NCBI RefSeq assembly: GCF_001570745.1 | Contig: NZ_BCSG01000001.1 | Location: 124,001-188,000, forward strand | DNA: 64,000 nucleotides | Reading direction: 5' to 3' | DNA from: Alicyclobacillus mali NBRC 102425 | GTDB lineage: Bacteria; Bacillota; Bacilli; Alicyclobacillales; Alicyclobacillaceae | Part shown: positions 7,627 through 16,112 of the stretch, one piece after another | Layout of the letters: every line of letters begins with the position of its first letter | Position numbering within the stretch: position 1 is the first letter of the stretch | Notes under the pieces: model-generated | Told to the model about the DNA's origin: nothing | Seen by the model: the letters and a program-made list of their open reading frames with translations, nothing else | Database searches by the model: none | Program-made: the position numbers and the translations under genes

Positions 7627-8151
7627 ATGATGACCATTCGGGCCGCCGGCCCGGCGGACCTCGAAGCCATAGGGCGTGTGCACGTGGAGGCGTGGCGCCA
7701 CGCGTATCACGGCATCGTGCCGTCCTCGTTTCTTCACCGCATGGATCCAGCCGTGAGTGCTGAACGATTTCGAAGGCGCCTGTCAGATCCGAAGCAGGCT
7801 TTCTGGGTGGCGCTTGCGGGGGAGGAGATCGTCGGATTTGCGAGCGGTGGCCCGAATCGCCTGGCGGACTTCGAGGCGGATGCGGAGATATACACGCTGT
7901 ACGTATGTCCTTCATGGCAAGGGCGGGGCATCGGGCGGCGTCTCGTTTGCCAACTCGCCGAGGGGTTTGCGGAGCAAGGTTATCAATCGGTCGCCGTGGT
8001 CGCCTTTCGGGACAATCCATGGCGGAGATTTTATGAACGCCTCGGCGGGATGCTCGTCGGAGAAAAGACGTTCGAAGTCGATGGCGTGGCCCTGCCGGAA
8101 ATCGTGTATCGTTGGTCGGACGTCGAGGAGCTTCGCGAGCGGGCGAAATGA
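7627..8151 (+). CDS. GNAT-family N-acetyltransferase
   Basis: 174 residues with the GNAT fold: an N-terminal MTIRAAGPADLEAI strand-helix and an acetyl-CoA pyrophosphate loop in WQGRGIGRRLV (about 99-109), followed by the C-terminal NPWRRFYERLGG (about 134-145) motif. It should transfer an acetyl group to an amine; the acceptor is unknown. Choice of ATG 7627 (or ATG 7630) rests on GGGGGAG at 7614-7620. Follows the aminopeptidase-like gene by 24 bases. Confidence 0.87.
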   Translation: MMTIRAAGPADLEAIGRVHVEAWRHAYHGIVPSSFLHRMDPAVSAERFRRRLSDPKQAFWVALAGEEIVGFASGGPNRLADFEADAEIYTLYVCPSWQGRGIGRRLVCQLAEGFAEQGYQSVAVVAFRDNPWRRFYERLGGMLVGEKTFEVDGVALPEIVYRWSDVEELRERAK

Positions 8152-8222
8152 GGCGCGCTGCATGGCGCGATCAACGGCTGCGGGCCGCGAGGGCCGGTCG
8201 GTAGATTGAGGGGGGAACTCGG

Positions 8223-9194
8223 ATGACTTGGCTGGCCACCTTCAGAGCTGCGCGATGGCGCCCATTGATCCTGGGGCTTATGGCTTCCCTGTTTTTTGCT
8301 GTGACGTTTGTGGCGAACGAGGCCATGAGCCGCACGGGCGGATCGTGGGCCTGGAATGCGCCGTTGCGATACTTTCTTACACTGCCAATTCTATTCACCT
8401 ACGTCGCTTGGAAGGGTAGGCTGGGCGCGCTCCTTCAGTCTTTGCGGCGCAATTTCTGGCGCTGGGTAGCCTTCGGAACGATCGGATTCGGCTTGTTTTA
8501 TGCTCCGCTTTGCCTCGCGAACGCGTACGGACCGGCGTGGCTCGTGGCGGGCGTCTGGCAAATCACCATCGTGTGTGGCGTATTGCTCACGCCTTGGCTG
8601 AGTGCGCGCGGGCCTGACGGGCGCCACGCCCCTATCCCCGTCCGGGAGCTCGTGACTTCGCTCGGCATTGTGGCTGGCGCCATGCTCATGGAGATGGCGG
8701 ATGCTTCCCAGATGTCCTGGCGACGCGCAGCGCTTTGTGCGGCCAGCATTCTGATGGCGGCCACAGCGTATCCTGCCGGCAACCGGATGGCCATGCGCGC
8801 CTACGCCGGGGAGTTCGACGCGCTGGAGCGGATGCTCGGCATGACCCTCGGAAGCCTGCCGTTTTGGATTGTCTGGTCTTCTGTGAGCGCCGCTGCGGTC
8901 GGATGGCCCACGCCGCGGCAGATCGTCGGTGCGCTGCTTGTCGCCGTGTGTTCGGGCGTGATCGCCACGGCGCTCTTCTTTCGGGCGACGGACATGGCGC
9001 GCGAGTCGCCGAGAGAATTGGCCGCGGTGGAGGCCACGCAGGCTGGCGAAGTGGTGTTCGCGCTGGTTCTCGAACTCGCTGTGCTCCCGAACGATCGCGT
9101 CGGACTGCTTGGCGGCATCGGCGTGGCGACGGTCGTCGTCGGCCTGGTGGTTCACGGGCTGGCCATGGCGGCACGGGAGGGAGGGGAGTCCTAG
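8223..9194 (+). CDS. DMT-superfamily transporter (EamA/multidrug-efflux-like)
   Basis: A 323-residue, highly hydrophobic protein with about ten predicted helices in two repeats, typical of drug/metabolite transporters. FFAVTFVANEAMSRTGGSW near residues 25-43 and the VEATQAGEVVFALVLELAV block near 280-298 resemble the multidrug-resistance-efflux branch of the superfamily. Substrate and direction are not readable. ATG 8223 follows GAGGGGGAA. A lone gene 71 bases after the GNAT gene; distinct from the riboswitch-controlled DMT gene at 16451. Confidence 0.8.
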   Translation: MTWLATFRAARWRPLILGLMASLFFAVTFVANEAMSRTGGSWAWNAPLRYFLTLPILFTYVAWKGRLGALLQSLRRNFWRWVAFGTIGFGLFYAPLCLANAYGPAWLVAGVWQITIVCGVLLTPWLSARGPDGRHAPIPVRELVTSLGIVAGAMLMEMADASQMSWRRAALCAASILMAATAYPAGNRMAMRAYAGEFDALERMLGMTLGSLPFWIVWSSVSAAAVGWPTPRQIVGALLVAVCSGVIATALFFRATDMARESPRELAAVEATQAGEVVFALVLELAVLPNDRVGLLGGIGVATVVVGLVVHGLAMAAREGGES

Positions 9195-9292
9195 CGCCGG
9201 CCCGCGCGTATGCCGAACGCTGCAATTGATTCGACAATCGGCTATGATGGGGAGACGGGTCCGAGCCCGCGACCGATGACGAGGAGCGGGAG

Positions 9293-10078
9293 GTGCATCC
9301 AGACGTGCATTCTGACATTCAACAGATGCTCCTGGCCGAGGGCTTGCTTTCCGAACGTGAACTTTGGCTTGCGGACTGGCTGCTCCCTGAGCGGCTGCTT
9401 CGCCTGCGCGAAGTCCTCATGCGGCGAACCTCGTATATCGCCGTCGCGATGGAAGCGGTGGACGACGGTCATAACCAGGCCGCCATTCTGCGGAGCGCCG
9501 AGGCGTTTGGCGTGCAACATGTGGCCGTGATCGAGGGACAGCAGCCGTTTCATCCTTCGAAGGGCGTGACGCAGGGCTCGCACAAGTGGCTGACCCTCCA
9601 TCGCATGCCGGACATCGGCCGCGCAATTGACGCGCTGCATGCGCGCGGATTTCAAGTGTATGCGACGGACCTTGGCGACGGTGCGAAGCCTATTGACGCG
9701 GTCGATCTCGCCCGCCCGACCGCCATCCTGTTTGGCAACGAGAAGGAAGGTGTGTCGCCGGAGGCTCGGAGGCGAGCCGACGGGCGATTTTACATCCCGA
9801 TGGCAGGATTTGTTCAAAGTTTCAACGTGTCGGTGGCTGCGGCCATCGCGCTGTACGAACTGACGCGGAGGGCTCGGGAAATCGCCGGCGACCGCTACGC
9901 GCTCGGCGCGGACGAGCGGCACAGGCTGTACGTGACTTGGTGCCTTCGTTCTCTTCACGGAGCCACCCGCGAAGAGGCGCGCCGCAGGCTGGAGTCGAGC
10001 GGATTCGCGCTCGAAGAGGAGCTTGTCGACGAGGACACAACGGAGGTCGGCGAAAGCGAATCGAATGGGCGCATCTGA
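9293..10078 (+). CDS. trmH: tRNA (guanosine-2'-O-)-methyltransferase TrmH-like
   Basis: A 261-residue SPOUT enzyme. The N-terminal helices (MLLAEGLLSERELWLADWLL) and MEAVDDGHNQAAILRSAEAFG (about 53-73) match TrmH, which methylates G18 of tRNA using S-adenosylmethionine. Motif 2 is LFGNEKEGVSPEA and motif 3 IPMAGFVQSFNVSVAAAIALYE. The C-terminal tail is charged and extended. GTG 9293 has GAGGAG at 9281-9286. Differs from the SpoU protein at 2578 in N-terminal domain and motif details, consistent with a tRNA rather than rRNA target. Followed by its own terminator. Confidence 0.88.
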   Translation: MHPDVHSDIQQMLLAEGLLSERELWLADWLLPERLLRLREVLMRRTSYIAVAMEAVDDGHNQAAILRSAEAFGVQHVAVIEGQQPFHPSKGVTQGSHKWLTLHRMPDIGRAIDALHARGFQVYATDLGDGAKPIDAVDLARPTAILFGNEKEGVSPEARRRADGRFYIPMAGFVQSFNVSVAAAIALYELTRRAREIAGDRYALGADERHRLYVTWCLRSLHGATREEARRRLESSGFALEEELVDEDTTEVGESESNGRI

Positions 10079-10079
10079 A

Positions 10080-10108
10080 CCCGGGCCGGGAATGGCCCGG
10101 GCGCTTTC
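10080..10108 (+). terminator. Terminator after trmH
   Basis: CCCGGGCC (10080-10087) pairs perfectly with GGCCCGGG (10094-10101), six-base loop, followed by CGCTTTCTT. Lies between convergent genes. Confidence 0.65.
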
Positions 10109-10114
10109 TTGCGG

Positions 10115-10408
10115 TCAGAAGCCGTGGCGCGGATCGTTGATAAAGTCAATGGATCCGCACTCGGGACACACGAAGACGTGCACAGCGACGTTGCGCTCCA
10201 TAGCGGTGTTGAGAAATTCTTCGTCGCGCTCGCCGAGGAACAGGTCGGTCAAGAGACCGGCGCCGCGGCTCAGGCCGCCCGTGCGCAGCGCGTGCGCTCC
10301 GTGGTACTGCATGGGAACCTGGCAGCGAACGCAGAGATGGTCGTGGTGATATTGGCCGTCTTGGCCAAGCCCTTCCGCTGCCCTGCGCAGCATATCAAAG
10401 AAACCCAT
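10115..10408 (-). CDS. Small zinc-ribbon-like hypothetical protein
   Basis: A 97-residue protein with two cysteine pairs, CVRC at 26-29 and CPEC at 81-84, spaced as in a treble-clef or zinc ribbon that could hold one metal ion. Between them is a glycine-rich, acidic stretch. ATG at 10408 is preceded on the minus strand by a GGGAGG site, and the N-terminus MGFFDMLRRAAEGLG is amphipathic. No pathway can be assigned. It is convergent with trmH and divergent from the CBO0543-like gene. A longer frame upstream is not supported by a ribosome site. Confidence 0.7.
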   Translation of the reverse strand: MGFFDMLRRAAEGLGQDGQYHHDHLCVRCQVPMQYHGAHALRTGGLSRGAGLLTDLFLGERDEEFLNTAMERNVAVHVFVCPECGSIDFINDPRHGF

Positions 10409-10583
10409 GGTATACTCCCTCCCGGCGCCAGGTCTAGTCGGCGCTCGTTTCGATCTTCGCGACGCGAGGACATAATTCCTGTCAAACTGCGCAAGTTGAT
10501 CGGAGCAGGCGGCGTCGCGTGCGAGAAACCGGGTGATGCCGCACGAGAAGCGCATTTCCCGTGGGAGAGGAAGAGGGCCCTTC

Positions 10584-11156
10584 GTGACGAGTTTCGACCT
10601 GATGGAGAGCCTGAGGCGCGAGCTGACGGACATCACGCGCGCGTACTGGTTGGAGCACAATTTGGGCACCTGGCAGTGGTGGCTCTTTGTCAGCCTCGCC
10701 ATCGTGCCGTGGCTCGTGTTCGTCCGATTTGTCGATCGCGCTCGGCTGACCGAGGTGCTCCTCTACGCGCTGGTGGTGGGCCTGGTGAGCTCCGTGCTCG
10801 ACATCATCGGCTCCGATCTGATGCTCTGGGGCTACAAGGTCCGCCTCCTCTGGTTTGTGTATCCCACGCTGCTCTGTACGGACATGACCATCATTCCCGT
10901 CACGTTCGCGCTCATCTATCAAGTGTGCAGCCGCTGGTGGACGTTCGCGCCGGTCGCGCTCGCCTTCAGCATCCTGTACGCCCTGATGGAATCCGTTTTC
11001 CACTGGTTCGACATCTACGTCTCATATCGCTGGAATCTACTCTACTCCATCCCCATCTATCTGGCACTCGCGTCAGCCGCCAAGTTCATGTTGGGCGCCT
11101 TGACGGCATCGGAGCGGCGCCACCGGCTGCGAAGGTCGCAGCCAGATCCGAAATAA
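10584..11156 (+). CDS. CBO0543-type conserved membrane protein
   Basis: About 190 residues with five or so hydrophobic helices starting near WWLFVSLAIVPWLVFVRF. Characteristic features are VSSVLDIIGSDLMLWGYK, YPTLLCTDMTIIPVTFALIYQ and FHWFDIYVSYRWN, resembling the spore-former CBO0543 family of unknown function. GTG 10584 follows GGAAGAGGG; a longer start at 10533 is open but has no ribosome site. Transcribed divergently from the zinc-ribbon gene. Function unknown. Confidence 0.75.
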   Translation: MTSFDLMESLRRELTDITRAYWLEHNLGTWQWWLFVSLAIVPWLVFVRFVDRARLTEVLLYALVVGLVSSVLDIIGSDLMLWGYKVRLLWFVYPTLLCTDMTIIPVTFALIYQVCSRWWTFAPVALAFSILYALMESVFHWFDIYVSYRWNLLYSIPIYLALASAAKFMLGALTASERRHRLRRSQPDPK

Positions 11157-11161
11157 CGTGA

Positions 11162-11196
11162 CCACATTGGTGATGGCCCTCGAGGCCACGTTGTGG
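11162..11196. repeat. Imperfect inverted repeat upstream of the sugar-isomerase cluster
   Basis: CCACA (11162-11166) and TGGCC (11174-11178) mirror GGCCA (11184-11188) and TGTGG (11192-11196) around CTCGA. It lies in the 92-base gap before the cluster and could be an operator or mRNA stem. No regulator gene is adjacent. Confidence 0.35.
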
Positions 11197-11248
11197 TTCA
11201 ATGGGATTGGACTTCGACCCCCAGGCAAAGAGGTGAGCCCAATCCCAC

Positions 11249-12091
11249 ATGGAACCGTGTCTGCATCCGACCCTCGTCGACGAAACCACGCTCGTGCCGT
11301 ATCTTGACCTCGCGCTTGAAACCGGTTACCGTTACGTCGACGTCCCGTTTCACTGGTTGGAAGCCGAGGCGGAGCGGCGCGGCGACGCGGCTGTGGAAGC
11401 CATGTTTCAACAGCGGGGCCTCGTGCTCGCCAATCTCGGCCTCCCGCTCAACCTGTACGACGCCGAACCATCGTTCCTGCGCGATCTGTCGCTTCTGCCG
11501 GATCGGGCGCGTCTGTGCCTGAGGCTTGGCGCGCGCAGCGTGACTGCATTTCTGTGGCCGTCGATGGACGAGGAGCCGGTGCGCTACATTTCTCAGCTCG
11601 CGCGCCGCATCCGCCAGGTGGCCGTGGAGCTCTTGCCGCTCGGCATGCGCGTGGGCCTGGAGTACGTCGGCCCGCACCACTTGCGCCACCGGAGGTATCC
11701 GTTCGTGCAGTCGCTCGCGGACCTGAAAACGTTTTGGGAAGCCATCGGCGCGCCCAACGTCGGCGCGCTCATCGACAGCTACCACTGGTACACCGCGGGA
11801 GAGCACGAGGACCATCTCGCCCAGCTCCCGCCCGAAAAGGTGGTCTACGTGCATATCAACGACACCCAGGACGCGCCGGAGGACGCGCACGACGGCAGGC
11901 GCCTCCTGCCGGGCGATGGCCGGATTCCGCTCGTGCCTTTTTTGCGCGGGCTGTATCGCGCCGGCTACCGCGGGCCGGTGGCGGCCGAGGTGTTGCACGA
12001 AACGCCGCTTGACGGCAACGGCGAGTCGCGGGCCCGTCTCGTCAGGGAGCGCCTGGAACAGTTCATCGCGTTGGCGAAGGGAGAGAACTGA
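11249..12091 (+). CDS. Sugar phosphate isomerase/epimerase-like TIM-barrel protein
   Basis: A 280-residue xylose-isomerase-like (AP endonuclease 2 superfamily) barrel. Metal ligands expected for these enzymes are in place: Glu138 (GLEYVG), Asp176 (ALIDSYHWY), His202 (VHINDTQ) and Glu247 (AAEVLHE). Members isomerise or epimerise sugars and keto-sugars, usually with a divalent metal. TGA lies in frame shortly upstream, so ATG 11249 is the earliest start; its ribosome site AGAGGTGAG is slightly distant. First of five genes with short gaps, so one operon. Substrate unknown. Confidence 0.82.
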   Translation: MEPCLHPTLVDETTLVPYLDLALETGYRYVDVPFHWLEAEAERRGDAAVEAMFQQRGLVLANLGLPLNLYDAEPSFLRDLSLLPDRARLCLRLGARSVTAFLWPSMDEEPVRYISQLARRIRQVAVELLPLGMRVGLEYVGPHHLRHRRYPFVQSLADLKTFWEAIGAPNVGALIDSYHWYTAGEHEDHLAQLPPEKVVYVHINDTQDAPEDAHDGRRLLPGDGRIPLVPFLRGLYRAGYRGPVAAEVLHETPLDGNGESRARLVRERLEQFIALAKGEN

Positions 12092-12817
12092 ATGCCTGAC
12101 ATCGCGCTGCAGATGTACACGCTGCGCAAACCGCTGGAGGACGATTTCGACGGAACGCTCCGCCGCGTGGCCGAAATCGGTTTCCGCCTGATTGAGCTTC
12201 ACCACTACGGGCCGTATACCGCGGTGGATTTGCGCCGCCGCCTCGACGAATTGGGGCTTCGGGCGATTTCCGCTCACGTGCCGCTGGTTCGCCTGGAGGC
12301 CGAGATGAATGGCGTCCTCGAAGAAGCGCAGGCGCTTGGCCTCGAGTACGTCGTGTGTCCGTGGCTTCCCGCCGAGCGCCGCGAAGATTACGCGGCCTTG
12401 GCCGACGTGCTCGCCCGCGCGTCGGAGCGCCTGCGCGCGGCAGGGCTTGGCTTCTCGTATCACAACCACGATTTCGAATTCGTGCCGTACGAGGGGCGGA
12501 CCGCGCTCGACTGGCTACTTGCGCGCGTGCCCGATGCGGGCCTGGAACTCGACGTGTACTGGGCGCATCACGCAGGGTTCGATCCCGTCGAGATCATCCG
12601 GCGCTATCGCGGCCGCCTGGATCTTCTGCACGCGAAAGACGCCACGCCGGATGGGCACTTCGCGGCGGTAGGGACGGGCGTGCTCCCCTGGGATGCCATC
12701 TTCCAGGCGTCTGCGGAAGCAGGGGTGCGGTACGTGATCGTCGAACAGGACGTCTGTCCGGGCGATCCGTTCGAGGCCATCGCCACCTCGCTCCAGTATT
12801 TGCAGTCGCGTCTGTGA
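12092..12817 (+). CDS. Sugar phosphate isomerase/epimerase-like TIM-barrel protein
   Basis: A 241-residue barrel beginning MPDIALQMYTLRKPLEDDFDGT, typical of the shorter YcjR/IolE-like branch. Conserved positions include YHNHDFEF (123-130, Glu129 as likely ligand), Asp154 (LELDVYWAHHAG), His180 (LHAKDA) and Glu218 (VIVEQD). It starts directly at the base after the previous stop, so translation is coupled (GGGAGAG is within the preceding codons). Second gene of the cluster; the reaction is inferred to be epimerisation or isomerisation of a sugar or keto-sugar. Confidence 0.83.
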   Translation: MPDIALQMYTLRKPLEDDFDGTLRRVAEIGFRLIELHHYGPYTAVDLRRRLDELGLRAISAHVPLVRLEAEMNGVLEEAQALGLEYVVCPWLPAERREDYAALADVLARASERLRAAGLGFSYHNHDFEFVPYEGRTALDWLLARVPDAGLELDVYWAHHAGFDPVEIIRRYRGRLDLLHAKDATPDGHFAAVGTGVLPWDAIFQASAEAGVRYVIVEQDVCPGDPFEAIATSLQYLQSRL

Positions 12818-12841
12818 CGCAACACGAAGGGAGGCTGTTGC

Positions 12842-13810
12842 ATGAAACTCGGCATTTTCACCGTGCTCTTCAGCCAAATGCCGTTCGAAGAGATGCTCGA
12901 TCACGTCGCCGCGGCAGGCGTGGACGCGGTCGAGATCGGCACAGGTGGTTACCCCGGGAACGCGCACTGCGATCGGGAGGCGCTCCTCGCCTCTGCGGAG
13001 AAGCGGTCCGCATTCCTCAACGCCATCACCTCGCGCGGGCTCGAGATCTCAGCGCTCTCGTGCCACAACAACCCGCTCCACCCGAACGCGGAGGTGCGCC
13101 AGAAGGCGGATCAGGAGCTGCGCGAGACCATCCGGTTGGCCGCGGAACTCGGCGTGAAGACGGTCGTCACGTTCTCCGGCTGCCCGGGGGAATCGGAGCG
13201 CTCGGAGAATCCCGTCTGGGTGACCTGCCCGTGGCCGGAGGAGTATTCGCGCGTGCTCGAGTGGCAGTGGAAGGAGAAGGTCCTCCCGTACTGGACGGAG
13301 ATGAACCGGTTCGCGGCCGATCACGGCGTGCGCATCGCCATCGAGGCGCACCCTGGGTTCGTGGTGTACAACGGCGAGACGCTCCTGCGCCTGCGCGAGG
13401 CGTGCGGCGAGCAGATTGGCATCAACTTCGATCCGAGCCACATGTTCTGGCAGGGGATCGATCCCGTCGAGGCCGTGCACGCCCTCGCGCCTCATCGGTG
13501 CATCTTCCACGTGCACGCGAAGGACACGGGCTTCAACAAGATCAACGTGGCGCGCGACGGCGTGCTCGACACGAAGCCGTACCGCGAGGAGTTGAAGCGG
13601 GCCTGGATCTTCCGCACGGTAGGCTATGGGCACGACCAACAGACCTGGGCGGACCTTTTGAGCGCCCTGCAGATGAACGGGTACGACGGCGTCATCTCCA
13701 TCGAGCACGAGGACAGCCTCATGTCCATCGAAGAGGGCTTTCAGAAGGCCGTCGCGTTTTTGCGGCCGCTCGTGATCCGCGAAAAACTTCAGCAGATGTG
13801 GTGGGCCTAA
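12842..13810 (+). CDS. Sugar phosphate isomerase/epimerase, larger TIM-barrel type
   Basis: A 322-residue barrel with a complete metal tetrad: Glu168 (IAIEAHPG), Asp197 (INFDPSHMFW), His223 (FHVHAKDTG) and Glu288 (SIEHED). The glycine-rich GTGGYPGNAHC loop and C-terminal EEGFQKAVAFLRPL are usual for this subgroup, which often stands beside Gfo/Idh/MocA dehydrogenases. ATG 12842 follows GGGAGG. Twenty-four bases after the second barrel gene and 15 before a dehydrogenase. It probably acts on a keto-intermediate made by the neighbouring oxidoreductases. Confidence 0.86.
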   Translation: MKLGIFTVLFSQMPFEEMLDHVAAAGVDAVEIGTGGYPGNAHCDREALLASAEKRSAFLNAITSRGLEISALSCHNNPLHPNAEVRQKADQELRETIRLAAELGVKTVVTFSGCPGESERSENPVWVTCPWPEEYSRVLEWQWKEKVLPYWTEMNRFAADHGVRIAIEAHPGFVVYNGETLLRLREACGEQIGINFDPSHMFWQGIDPVEAVHALAPHRCIFHVHAKDTGFNKINVARDGVLDTKPYREELKRAWIFRTVGYGHDQQTWADLLSALQMNGYDGVISIEHEDSLMSIEEGFQKAVAFLRPLVIREKLQQMWWA

Positions 13811-13825
13811 GAGGAGGACATCGAA

Positions 13826-14869
13826 GTGGCAGACAAGATTCGCGTGGGTATCGTCGGGGCGGGCGGCATTGCCCAGCAGGTGCATATCCCGAATTACAAG
13901 AAGTGCGGCGAACAGGTGGAAATCGTGGCCGTCTGCGATGTGGCGGTCGATCGCGCGCAGGAGGCGGCTGAGCGCTGGGGTATTCCGCACTCATTCAAGA
14001 CCGTGGATGAGATGCTGGAGAAGGCAGAGCTCGACGTGGTGAGCGTCTGCACGCCCAACAAGTTCCACAAGGATGCGGCGGTGAAGGCGCTCGAGGCGGG
14101 CTGTCACGTGCTGTGCGAGAAGCCGCCGGCCATGACGGTGGAAGAGGCGCAGGCGATGGCGGAAGCGGCGAAGAAGAGCGGGAAACACCTGTCGTACGGG
14201 TTCCACTATCGGCACACGAGCGAGGTGGACTGCCTGAAGCGGTTCATCGACGCGGGAGAGCTCGGCGAGATCTACGCCGGCACGGCCATCGCGGTGCGGC
14301 GCCGCGGCATCCCGGGCTGGGGCGTTTTCACGAACAAGGAGCTGCAGGGCGGCGGGCCGCTCATCGACATCGGCTGCCACATGCTCGACACGGCCCTGTA
14401 TCTGATGGGCTACCCCGAGCCGACGATGGTGTGGGGCGCCACGTATCAAAAGCTCGGCACGCGCAAGGGCGTGGGGCTCCTCGGCGACTGGGACTGGGAA
14501 CACTTCACGGTGGAAGACATGGCGCGCGGGATGATTCAGTTCGCGAATGGGGCGACGCTCGTCATCGAGTCGGCGTTCGCGGCGAACGTAAAAGAGCGCG
14601 ACGTCATGAATGTGAAGCTGATGGGCGATCTCGGCGGCGCCAACGCCTTTCCGCTCGAAATCTACCAGGAGAAGCACGGCGCGCTCATCGACGTCGCGCC
14701 GGCGTACTTACCGGAAGTTTCGCCCTATGAGCGCGAGATCCGCCGCTGGGTCGACGCGTGCCTGACGGGCGAGCCGCCGCTGTCCACGGCCGAGCAGGGC
14801 GTCAAGCTGCAGCGCATCTTGAACGGCCTGTACGAGTCCGCGGAGCGGGGCGAACCCGTGAAGCTGTAG
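13826..14869 (+). CDS. Gfo/Idh/MocA-family NAD(P)-dependent oxidoreductase
   Basis: A 347-residue protein: N-terminal Rossmann domain with VGIVGAGGIA (7-16), CTPNKFH (75-81) and the catalytic-lysine motif EKP at 98-100, followed by the C-terminal beta-sheet dimerisation domain with GGGPLIDIGCHMLD. Members oxidise a sugar or inositol hydroxyl with NAD(P). GTG 13826 has AGAGGAGG just upstream. Lies between a TIM-barrel isomerase and a second dehydrogenase. Substrate not assignable from sequence. Confidence 0.9.
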   Translation: MADKIRVGIVGAGGIAQQVHIPNYKKCGEQVEIVAVCDVAVDRAQEAAERWGIPHSFKTVDEMLEKAELDVVSVCTPNKFHKDAAVKALEAGCHVLCEKPPAMTVEEAQAMAEAAKKSGKHLSYGFHYRHTSEVDCLKRFIDAGELGEIYAGTAIAVRRRGIPGWGVFTNKELQGGGPLIDIGCHMLDTALYLMGYPEPTMVWGATYQKLGTRKGVGLLGDWDWEHFTVEDMARGMIQFANGATLVIESAFAANVKERDVMNVKLMGDLGGANAFPLEIYQEKHGALIDVAPAYLPEVSPYEREIRRWVDACLTGEPPLSTAEQGVKLQRILNGLYESAERGEPVKL

Positions 14870-14891
14870 GCCGCGCTGGGGAGGAATCGGG

Positions 14892-16055
14892 ATGCGGAAA
14901 CGTTCGATTCGAATTGGTATGGTGGGCTACCAATTCATGGGCAAAGCTCACAGCCACGCGTATCGAGACCTGAACTTCTTCTTCGACGATCTCCCCGTCA
15001 CGCCGGTCTTGCAGGCCATCGCCGGGCGGAGCGAGGAGCCGCTCCGGCGGGCGGCCGAAGCGTACGGCTTCTCGTCGTACGAGACGGACTGGCGGCGGTT
15101 GGTGGAGCGCGACGACATCGACGTGATCGACATCGTGACGCCGAACAACGCGCACGCCGAGATCGCCATCGCCGCGGCGGAGCACGGCAAGCACGTGATC
15201 TGCGAGAAACCGCTCGCGATGACGGTGGACGAGGCGGTCAGGATGCGCAACGCGGTGCAGGCGGCGGGCGTGCATCACCTCGTGTGCCACAATTACCGGT
15301 TTGCGCCGGCTGTACAGTTCGCGAAGCGGCTGATCGACGACGGGCGCCTGGGGCGGATTTATCACGTGCGGGCGCAATATCTGCAGGACTGGATTATGGA
15401 CCCGGACTTTCCGCTCGTGTGGCGCCTGCGCAAGGACGTGACGGGCTCGGGGGCGCTCGGCGACATCGCGGCGCACATTCTCGATCTCGCCCGGTTTTTG
15501 GTGGGCGAAATTCGCGACGTGGCGGCTTGCATGGAGACGTTTATCAAGGAGAGGCCCCTGGGCGAGATGGCCGGCGGGTTAGAGGCGAAGGCGGCCGGCG
15601 GCACGGGGCGGGTGGACGTGGACGACGCCGTGGCCTTCCTCGCCCGCTTCGAAAGCGGGGCGATGGGCGTGTTCGAGGCCACGCGCTTTGCGGGCGGGCA
15701 TCGAAACGGCAATCAGTTCGAGGTGAACGGCGAGAAGGGCTCCCTTCGCTGGAACCTCGAGGACATGAACTGGCTCGAGGTCTACTTCCACAGCGACGAG
15801 CCGGGACTACAAGGATTTCGCCGCATCAACTGCACGGAACCCCTGCACCCGTACGCGGAGCGGTACTGGCCCGCAGGGCACATCATCGGCTACGAGCACA
15901 CGTTCTTGAATCTGTTTGGTGCGTTTTTCAAAGGATTGGTCGAAAACCAGCCTGTGAAGCCCGACTTCGAGGACGGCGTTCGCAACCAGTGCGTGTTGGA
16001 GGCAATCGAGAAGGCTGCGGGATCGAGGTCGTGGGAGAACGTGGAGTACCGCTGA
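14892..16055 (+). CDS. Gfo/Idh/MocA-family oxidoreductase
   Basis: A 387-residue paralogue with IRIGMVGYQFMGKAHSHAY at the N-terminus, a variant of the Gly-rich nucleotide loop, and EKP at 105-107. SGALGDIAAHILDLARFL carries the family's conserved His/Asp region. Length and the GxxFMG loop differ from the preceding dehydrogenase, so the two probably act on different substrates or positions. ATG 14892 follows GGGGAGG. Last gene of the operon; an FMN riboswitch promoter begins 12 bases later. Confidence 0.9.
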   Translation: MRKRSIRIGMVGYQFMGKAHSHAYRDLNFFFDDLPVTPVLQAIAGRSEEPLRRAAEAYGFSSYETDWRRLVERDDIDVIDIVTPNNAHAEIAIAAAEHGKHVICEKPLAMTVDEAVRMRNAVQAAGVHHLVCHNYRFAPAVQFAKRLIDDGRLGRIYHVRAQYLQDWIMDPDFPLVWRLRKDVTGSGALGDIAAHILDLARFLVGEIRDVAACMETFIKERPLGEMAGGLEAKAAGGTGRVDVDDAVAFLARFESGAMGVFEATRFAGGHRNGNQFEVNGEKGSLRWNLEDMNWLEVYFHSDEPGLQGFRRINCTEPLHPYAERYWPAGHIIGYEHTFLNLFGAFFKGLVENQPVKPDFEDGVRNQCVLEAIEKAAGSRSWENVEYR

Positions 16056-16066
16056 GCGCAGCGGCC

Positions 16067-16096
16067 TTGCATGGACTTACGAATTTGCAGTACAAT
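16067..16096 (+). promoter_or_regulatory. Promoter of the FMN-riboswitch transcript
   Basis: -35 TTGCAT (16067-16072), 18-base spacer, -10 TACAAT (16091-16096). Predicted start near 16103, just upstream of the aptamer. Confidence 0.6.
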
Positions 16097-16112
16097 GGAT
16101 GCAAATGAACAG

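Noticed and set aside
9220-9248. TTGATT/TATGAT promoter-like pair before trmH
   Set aside because: Spacer is only 11 bases, too short for sigma-A; no better -35 at 17 bases from the -10.
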